A stretch of 64,000 nucleotides of DNA from Hedera helix (Eukaryota > Streptophyta > Magnoliopsida > Apiales > Araliaceae), in NCBI GenBank assembly GCA_947179155.2, contig OX359283.1, forward strand, positions 12,388,847-12,452,846, read 5' to 3'. Shown one piece after another: positions 57,051 to 64,000 of this stretch. The notes beneath the pieces were generated by a model. That model was not told the DNA's origin. It saw nothing but the letters and a program-made list of their open reading frames with translations, and ran no database searches. Position 1 is the first letter of the stretch. Each line of letters starts with the position of its first letter. The position numbers and the translations under genes are program-made.

Positions 57051-58599
57051 ACAAAATTTCGTCCTCGAAATTGCTGTGTACTCATATCTTGCTTTGCAAC
57101 ATTCATAACTCTTTGTATTCAATCCACATAGCTAGGTTTTCCACTAACCTTTACTTTCTCTCTTCTCTGTCTACCCATCTTACCCCTTTCTAACATTCAT
57201 TCCAGAAGATTGGAATGTTTTTCGAGAATCTTCACAATTATACAACAACTGTGAAGTCGTATGAATAAATAAGAGTAGCTTTTTCTTTAAAACATAAAAC
57301 TTTTGCATTTACAATAAAATTGATGCTTTTGCTGAGGGGTCAACAAAGACCAATGAACCTGAGTTACGACGCAACCACGCCATTAGTTTGCTATCGGCCT
57401 GTTTACCAGTCACAGAGACTAGAAACTACCGTATTTAGTACACTAGGTGATCAGCCTATTGTACCCTTTTTACTTTTTCTTTTGGGCTGAACCATGTTAA
57501 CCAACCCATATAACATATCCCTTTTCAGGGTTGTTCACCTCAGACTTTCAAAATATTTTCTTTATCCATTATCTGGATTTTAAAAACATTTGTTCATTTC
57601 TTTTTTTTCAAAACGGTCTAACCGAAATAAATGGTATAGACCCTCATCATTAAACTGTTCATTCTTCGAAAACTTAAAACTTTTCAGAAATATTATCATT
57701 GGCTCAAAACTTGAATCCAAGAAAATCCTTTAAAAGGCTTCATAATACCGCACTATCTTAGCAGTACGTTGAGAATTCAGTCATTTAAGACCTCTTAATA
57801 CCGTACCGTCATAGAAGTACGTTGAGAATTCCGCCATATTATCATTTCACACCATAATCAACAGTGTGACAATGACTTTTATGATTACATTTTGAAATTT
57901 TCAAAATAACTTTGTCTAGCCGAATCAATTAGCATAGACCATGAATCACAGAATTTTTAAAAAAATCATTTTTCGATATTTGAACAAAACATTTTGCTGC
58001 ACCAACGTGCGGAAATAAACACATTTAAAAAAAAACATGAATGGTCTAGCATAGCTAGAAGAGTGGATTGCCTACCCAATCCTAATAATCTCTTCTTTAC
58101 TTCATTAATTCATTTAATTCTTTCTTATACTTCTATTTCTTCATATATCCTTAATCTTAGCCATTATCTAAGAACTATATCTCTTAACTTATGACTCTCT
58201 ACTCTAAACCCAACCCTGTTCATCAAACTTGCCACGCATTTGGGCTCAGGAACTTACCACAATCATATGGTTCACGGAGCTTGTCCTAGTCAGGCTATAG
58301 TCGCCCATTCGCTGAGGGGCTCCACCACATAATCATGAGTCACGAACTTACTATACGCTTGGGTTTTCAGAACACGCAACTAATCTTAATCTTTCTTACT
58401 TAACTCTTCTCATTTCTTACCGTGACGCTGGATCTCCACTGATTATCACGATAGGAAGCTAAGCAAGTACAAATCCTCGTCCCATACCGAGGAAGTGCAC
58501 ACTCGGCCACTACCATGAGTCCTCAATGAAAGATCCCACATACCCTAACATTCCTCACTTTAACTTTTTCTGATATGAACTTTATCAATTCACATCTTA

Positions 58600-58880
58600 C
58601 AACTCATTAAGAGTTCCTTCATCTTATTGTTCACAACTCATCATGAGTCCCCTATATTCATAACTTACTATTCGCAACTCCTTAAGAGTCCCTTAATTTT
58701 ATCTTACCATTTACAACTCATCTAGAGTCCCGTTTTTGTCTTATTAATCTCCTAGGATCTCATGGCCCATTTGCCCTTTATCCTTATCTTATCTTACAAT
58801 ATCATTCACTATTCCTAAATCCCAAATTTTCAAAATTCATTTCTTTCATACACAACTCCTCTAGAGTCCAATGATTTACT
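58600..58880. repeat. Five diverged copies of CAACTCATNNAGAGTCC
   Basis: ACAACTCATTAAGAGTTCC, ACAACTCATCATGAGTCCCC, GCAACTCCTTAAGAGTCCC, ACAACTCATCTAGAGTCCC and ACAACTCCTCTAGAGTCC, irregularly spaced. Each holds an imperfect ACTC...GAGT inverted repeat. Confidence 0.75.
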
Positions 58881-58944
58881 ATCTCTTTTCTTTACACAAA
58901 GGTCATAGCCTAAGGTACTCCTACCTAGGGTCTATAACCTGTCT

Positions 58945-58956
58945 GCTCTGATACCA
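58945..58956 (-). promoter_or_regulatory. Primer-binding site of element D (tRNA-iMet)
   Basis: TGGTATCAGAGC on the - strand, 2 bases inside the 5' LTR; exact match to the usual iMet site. Confidence 0.92.
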
Positions 58957-58958
58957 AC

Positions 58959-61900
58959 TGTAACAGCCCGAAATCCCGACCTTCCTTAATCCAATCCGAT
59001 TATCTTTGGATAGCATAATTATTAACTTTAATACCAAATTAACAGGGATCTCGTGCGTTAAACTTAACCTTTAACCTTTAAAATCGTTCTGATGACCATA
59101 AATTCGGTCTATATATATATATATATATATTTTTTTTTTAAAACAAAACTTTATTTGATTTATAATCCTTACCTATTCCAGGATCGTAACGTTTACTTGC
59201 TCTTCATTATAACTTAGGTCAACCATTAAGAATTTGTGACCTATTATAATCATACATAGATATAATTATTTCATCACTTGTAAACAAAATTTCGCCATAG
59301 TTTCATCTATATATGGCCCTGTTTATATATTCCTGTATTCATACATTTGCATCATATATACATATATATCATGTTTACACAACTCTATGCCATACATACA
59401 TACATTTTTCATTCTCCGATAACACAAATTAGCAAATCATACTGTTCTTTCTACCATCTAGGTTTAACATTTAAAATCGGTTATTACTTAACTTGCATAT
59501 ATACAAAATTTACATACATTTGTTTTACATGAATATCTCATAGATACAATTTCAAATCTCTTCACGCATCTCCATGCATTCACACTCTTTACCTTAGCAT
59601 CACTGGAACCTCCGGCCTTCTTGTACTTCACCTGAAACGTTAGTTCATAGCAAGAATGAGCACATAGGCTCAGCAAGTAATTCAGATAACACCTTTCATA
59701 CTCACATTTTATAATATGCATCATGCTTCTATTACTTTACCATGTTGTGTTCAATTATCACGTATTGCATTTAACAGTTAGATCACATTGTGACACTGAG
59801 TGCCCATTTCAACTATCACACAGTTCACGTAGTTCAATTAATACTTTTAAGTCTGAAACACTTGCCTGTACCGCATTTATTACTTAACCTCTATTGCCTC
59901 GTTTAGCCTTTCCATCCCTTCTTGCCTTGGATTGCTTCATTGAGCGCTGTCTGAAAATATACAACCTATATTCATTAATATAGGATCATAATTTCATATG
60001 ACTTATCAAACTTAGATCATAATCGCTCGACCATTAATCTCTAATCACATTACATTTGATGTATTACACCCTATGTAGGTTAGTAATACATCCCACATTG
60101 CCCCCGACCTTTTCATAACTTTAAATCATGCTTTGGCTTAACTTTAGGCATGTTATGTTCTTCCATTTGTCATTCCATTATACCTTGGCATCCTTTATTT
60201 TGATCATTCTTTATCTATTTAGGGCTTACATAACTCATCTTTATCATTCCATATCAAAATATAGCATTTCGGAAGCTTAAAAAATTTTTAAATGAACAGT
60301 AACTCCGCCCCAGCGCCTCCAGAGCTCGCTGTCCGCGAAAAGCTCTCGGCCATGAACAGTAAATGGCGCTGGGGCGCCATTTTTAGTACAAAATATGGCG
60401 CGGGGGCGCCATGTTCAATTCAGCACTTTCTGATTTTTGCCCTACCTTTGCCGATTTTTAATTTCTTCATCTTAACTCCAATTGAGCTAAAATTTGGACC
60501 ACATCTACACCTTACTACCTAGTATTTTACAAAAATACTACTTGCCTCATTTGGATTCTTAAAAGTAGAGATACACTAGCCCCTAGGAGGGCTGTTCAAC
60601 ACGTTTCTATACTTAGAAAAATTTTCAGAATTTTCAAAACTCAACTTTTGCAACTTGGTTATTTTTGGCCATTTGCTTCCAAATTTCGTTTCAACACTTC
60701 ACATAGCTCACATAACCTATATGTGACATGTCCAAACTTTCAAAACCATAAAATTTCACACGAGGCGACTTTTGTCCGTTAAACTCCATTTCGATTCGAA
60801 ACGATCGTTCCCGATCGTTCGAATCGCCATTTTACTCAATTTTCATTCCGTTAACTTTCAAAATAACCTAGACACGTGTATTAACATAAACATGACTCAT
60901 TTGATTTCATTTCACCTTTAAATCCTCAAAATTGCCAAAAATCACCTATGGCTTGGATTTTCATCAAAATTCTCAAACCTTTTTAACTTGAATACTTAAC
61001 CTCAACTTAATTCCTTAACTCAAACACACCTCATAGGCAATCACATATACTTCTTACTACTTTGTATCATCACATAGCTTCTACATGCACGTTCTAAAGC
61101 ACTTTACAGATTAATATGAAATCTATACAAAAAGTATAGCCTAATATTGTATATTTCCTTCACAATTCATACTTCTCAATCATTTAAGTATCTTATCTGC
61201 CATCTAACATGAATTTTCCATGCTTCAAACTTGTTCAACTTATCTAGCTAAGTTTTCATCAAAACTATTAACATATTACATTTGATCAACCAAAAAAATT
61301 CATGGTTTTTAACTTGAATAAACACATGCTTCTCCACACATCATGATTTCTAAACTTTTAAACATTATTATGTTATCTTTTAAGCACATAAACCTCATAT
61401 ACATATATTCAACCTTATATACTAAGGTTTAATCATAAACTTCCAATTCTAGCCACCTTTCTTCCATAAACTCTTACTTTAACCACCAATATATGCTTTA
61501 ACATACATAAATTAAAATTTCAAGCTTGTAAAACTTCTATACCTCTTTAGATGATAAATCTTTTCACATAGAAAGCTTCCTTATGATGAGCTCTTCCTCT
61601 TTTCTTCTTGCTCCTTGATCAATCAAGCATCCTAGCTTCATGATTTTCCAAGCTTTTCTCTCATCTTTCATGGCTTCCTTGATTTTTCTCTCTCTTAGGG
61701 CTTAAAACTCAGCAATTATAATGAAGGAGAAAAGCTACTCACTTGGCTTTTGTAGAGAGTTAACCCATCTTGGGTTAATTCCATTAATCATAGTTACATT
61801 AACACAAGGGCGTTTTGGTCAATTCACTATTTAAGTCAAGGGCATTTCCGTCGTTTCACCGCTTGGGACACATATGTCATTATCCAAATTGTCAAGGGTA

Positions 61901-63159
61901 TTTTGGTCATTTGACCCTTTAGGACACAATGGTAATTATTTAATTTGTTGAGGGGCATTTTGGTAAATTGTCAAATTAGTTAAGTTTTCATTTCTTGCAA
62001 CCTTTCCCCCCATAACTAGACTTTTATACCTTTTCCCCCTTAAGTCATTTCATAATCGTTTAAATGGATTCTTCTTTCAATCGACCAATTAGATCATCCG
62101 TTTTGCGCTATGCTATACTCACCTAGTCCCATTTTATGACTTAATCAACCATTTAATCGTAAGTCGACTACATAACCTTCTTTTAATCATAAATACAATT
62201 TCTCGTTTCCTACGAACTTTCTTGGTTCCATAATTCATAAATTTCAATTCCCGACATCTCAAATATTCAAGTTATCACTCTTTCCATAAACTGCTTCCTC
62301 GAGAAGCGAACCCCGACCGGATTACCAAAATCCATCGTCCTCTATTCTTTTAAACTCATAATACATTTATTACTACTTTACGTCCCTTTCACTTGTTTAC
62401 ATATAACTTAAATACCAATCTAAACCATTCTTGCATCCAACATGCTTTCCACTCATTCTCGGGATATTACATTTCATTTCTACACGTCATATAATTACAT
62501 AACTCATTTAAATCAATGATACCAATTTCTTAATAATTTCATATATTCACATATCATATTCTTATTATTCCTTAAATCTTTAGTAGACCAATTAGGTCAA
62601 CCGTTCCTTCTTTTCCACACATACTGACTTACCTTGCCATTCTCATATCCTCGCCTCTCCAGGTCTATTCATTTAACTTACACTTAACTTTCATAATCAA
62701 CTCTCAATTCAATTATACATCACCATTTCCATTTCTTCTAACTTTAACTCATCTTTCTATATCTTATCAAATATATTCCTATACACATATTCATGTACAC
62801 AACCCATAATCTGTTGACACACACTATCATATCTTGCAATAATTCCTTCCAATTTACCCTATTGTGGGCATTACAGTCAATAATTCATTTTAATCCCGTT
62901 ATATTACCATTTGGTCATCAACGTTCATATTCATTCTTATTCCATTATATCTCCAGTCTCTTAAACATTTCAAATCTTTAACGGATCCATTTGTACTATT
63001 CAACCCCACAGGTCACATCTATTACCTTTATCACTTACTAAATCAATTTAATCACATAATAATCATATTTAATCATTTTAACTAGGTTTTGTTTTATAAC
63101 CTTCACTTAATTATCCAAAATTCTTATTTAGAATTTCTGTAAAATCCTGGGGTGTCACA
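58959..63159 (-). repeat. 5' LTR of element D (4201 bp)
   Basis: Nearly identical to 52843-57036. The main length change is a longer TATATA run at about 59111-59132. No gene. Confidence 0.92.
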
Positions 63160-63194
63160 GTATACAAGTGCAAAATTTGGGTGTCTACAACTTG

Positions 63195-64000
63195 TTTTTG
63201 CCTAAATTTAAATAGGAATTTATACGCAAGTATACGTGTGCGACAAGTAATATAATGATAAAGTCGAGTGTTAAACCCACATGAAATTAAAAATAATTAT
63301 TACCAAACACTAATTTAATATCAAATTAATTCTATTTAAACAATCTCAATTTAATTATAAAATAAAACTAATTAAAATTAATAACTAAATTAAACTAATG
63401 AAAATGATTAAATCAAATTAAAAATAATTAAGATTACAATTTTCCCCAATGCTTCATTTAAATCTCTTCATTCTCTTTTTAATTAATTAATTCTATAGAA
63501 TTGTTAACTGAGATTTCTTAACTATTTACTAAACTTTTTCAAGAATTAATAAGAAAATTTATTCCAATTAAGTTGCTATATTACTATGCAAAATAACTTG
63601 AAATAAACTCATTAAGATCCAACTCTCAACAAAGTTACATGTGACATATAGGTATCTTCATCCTATACACTATTATGCTACTCTTCCTAGAAAAAATCAA
63701 CAAATTCTCATGTTATCATATCTGAATCTAAATCTATATTCCACTTTTAATTTCATATAGATTATCCCAATGATTAATCATAATTAATTAATATATTAAC
63801 ATACAAAATAATTAATTAGGTCCAAGCACTATAATCCATTTATCAACTTCATATAGATTACCACATTAATTAATGAAACTAATTAAATACTTGAACACAC
63901 AAAATATCATAAACAATTCAATTATAATCAATTTAATTAAAAATAAATAAATTAATTTAAACTACACATTTTGTTCAATTACAATCTCAATAATAAATTA
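63195..64000 (-). repeat. Athila-like element C 5' LTR, resumed after element B (partial)
   Basis: TTTTTGCCTAAATTTAAATA onward aligns to 12753 onward. With the two bases at 35072-35073 it makes the start of the 5' LTR, which runs off the window. Confidence 0.88.

Larger units (their letters stand above)
57037..58958 (-). other. Non-coding interior of element D
   Basis: No ORF above about 65 codons. The left end (AACAAAATTTCGTCCTCGAAAT) resembles the end of Tekay pol plus polypurine tract. The middle (57430-57960) resembles parts of the LTR of element E (GTACCC...GGGTTGTTC; CTAGCCGAATCAATTAGCATAGACC). The right end resembles the leader of element E. So gag and pol have been lost cleanly. A diverged ACTCATNNAGAGTCCC repeat lies at 58600-58880. 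Confidence 0.75.
52843..63159 (-). mobile_element. Element D: LARD-like non-autonomous LTR retrotransposon (10.3 kb)
   Basis: Two long direct repeats (52843-57036, 4194 bp; 58959-63159, 4201 bp) start TGTAACAGCCCGAAATCCCG and end GGGGTGTCACA. They flank a 1922-bp interior with no ORF. Perfect target duplication GTATA (52838-52842, 63160-63164). An iMet primer site and a polypurine tract fix the - orientation. The primer site, LTR start and parts of the sequence resemble Tekay/Del chromoviruses such as element E. The LTRs differ at only about 20 positions plus a TA-repeat length change, so the insertion is recent. It must use proteins of another element. Confidence 0.92.
35074..63189 (-). mobile_element. 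Element B: near-complete Tat/Ogre-Retand-like retrotransposon with antisense genes
   Basis: LTRs at 35074-37233 and 50710-63189 (the latter interrupted by element D) start TGTCGACGCCGGG and end GGGTGTCTACA. The 5-bp target duplication ACTTG is perfect (35069-35073 and 63190-63194). On the - strand: 5' LTR, primer site, leader, gag-protease, intron, RT, dual RNase H, integrase. On the + strand, between integrase and 3' LTR: two antisense genes. A 36-bp tandem repeat and polypurine tract lie next to the 3' LTR. Without element D it is about 17.8 kb. pol is disabled by one frameshift and two TAG codons. Confidence 0.93.
50710..63189 (-). repeat. 5' LTR of element B, split by element D
   Basis: Segments 50710-52842 and 63165-63189 (about 2158 bp together) match 35074-37233. 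The split is at GTATA, which is duplicated on both sides of element D. Differences from the 3' LTR are scattered substitutions. Confidence 0.92.
12751..64000 (-). mobile_element. Element C: Athila-like Ty3/gypsy retrotransposon, deleted and split by nested insertions
   Basis: On the - strand: a 5' LTR (35072-35073 plus 63195 onward, off the window end), a tRNA-Asp primer site (35048-35065), gag (34941-33615), [insertion E 16823-33614], protease (16822-15863), a short remnant and a 3' LTR (12751 to about 14410). The LTR start TGTTTGCCTAAATTTAAATA is shared by 12751 and by the sequence resuming at 63195. RT, RNase H and most of integrase/env are missing between protease and 3' LTR, so the element is an internal-deletion derivative. 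Element B interrupts it 2 bp into the 5' LTR. Confidence 0.85.

Noticed and set aside
52843..63159. Segmental tandem duplication of host DNA
   Set aside because: The direct repeats have TG...CA ends, a 5-bp target duplication, an iMet primer site and a polypurine tract, which define LTRs.

Overview
The window is plant nuclear DNA made almost entirely of nested transposable elements. Everything recognisable is a plant-type LTR retrotransposon of the Ty3/gypsy superfamily (Tat/Ogre-Retand-like, Athila-like, Tekay/Del-like chromovirus and a non-autonomous LARD-like element) or a CACTA DNA transposon. No intact host gene, tRNA, rRNA or CRISPR array was seen. The AT-rich LTRs, the tRNA-iMet, tRNA-Asp and probable tRNA-Arg primer sites and the captured plant gene fragments point to an angiosperm, probably a eudicot. 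The species cannot be named from the sequence.

Layout. (1) 1-8669: 3' part of Tat-like element A (+ strand): integrase end, two antisense ORFs on the - strand, a 36-bp tandem repeat, polypurine tract and 3' LTR. (2) 8670-10509: part of an older LTR (element F) carrying an AT-rich minisatellite. (3) 10510-12630: a decayed gene resembling the plant 'putative gypsy type transposon' domain with a coiled-coil tail. (4) 12751-64000 (runs off the end): an Athila-like element C on the - strand, internally deleted and split by two large insertions. Insertion one is Tekay-like element E (16823-33614, - strand); its left LTR is itself interrupted by a Pack-CACTA element (16950-21862) with fragments of a Nudix hydrolase gene and a glyoxalase I gene. 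Insertion two is Tat-like element B (35074-63189, - strand, TSD ACTTG on both sides), which landed 2 bp inside the Athila 5' LTR. The 5' LTR of B was later interrupted by element D (52843-63159, TSD GTATA), a non-autonomous element with 4.2-kb, nearly identical LTRs and no coding capacity.

Element B is the most informative copy. It has a 1063-codon gag-protease ORF, a 175-bp intron that joins protease to reverse transcriptase in frame, a dual RNase H, and an integrase. Its pol is disabled by an 8-bp tandem duplication and two TAG codons. On the opposite strand, between integrase and the 3' LTR, it carries two apparently open genes: a spliced 601-aa plant-mobile-domain-like protein and a 547-aa DUF7745-like protein with a coiled-coil tail. 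The same two genes occur in A with identical exon lengths and one nonsense codon each. This antisense gene pair is the leading candidate for an interesting, poorly understood system.

Relative ages from nesting: C precedes E and B; E precedes the CACTA element; B precedes D, the youngest insertion whose LTR pair can be compared. A and B lie in opposite orientations and form an inverted repeat of more than 8 kb.
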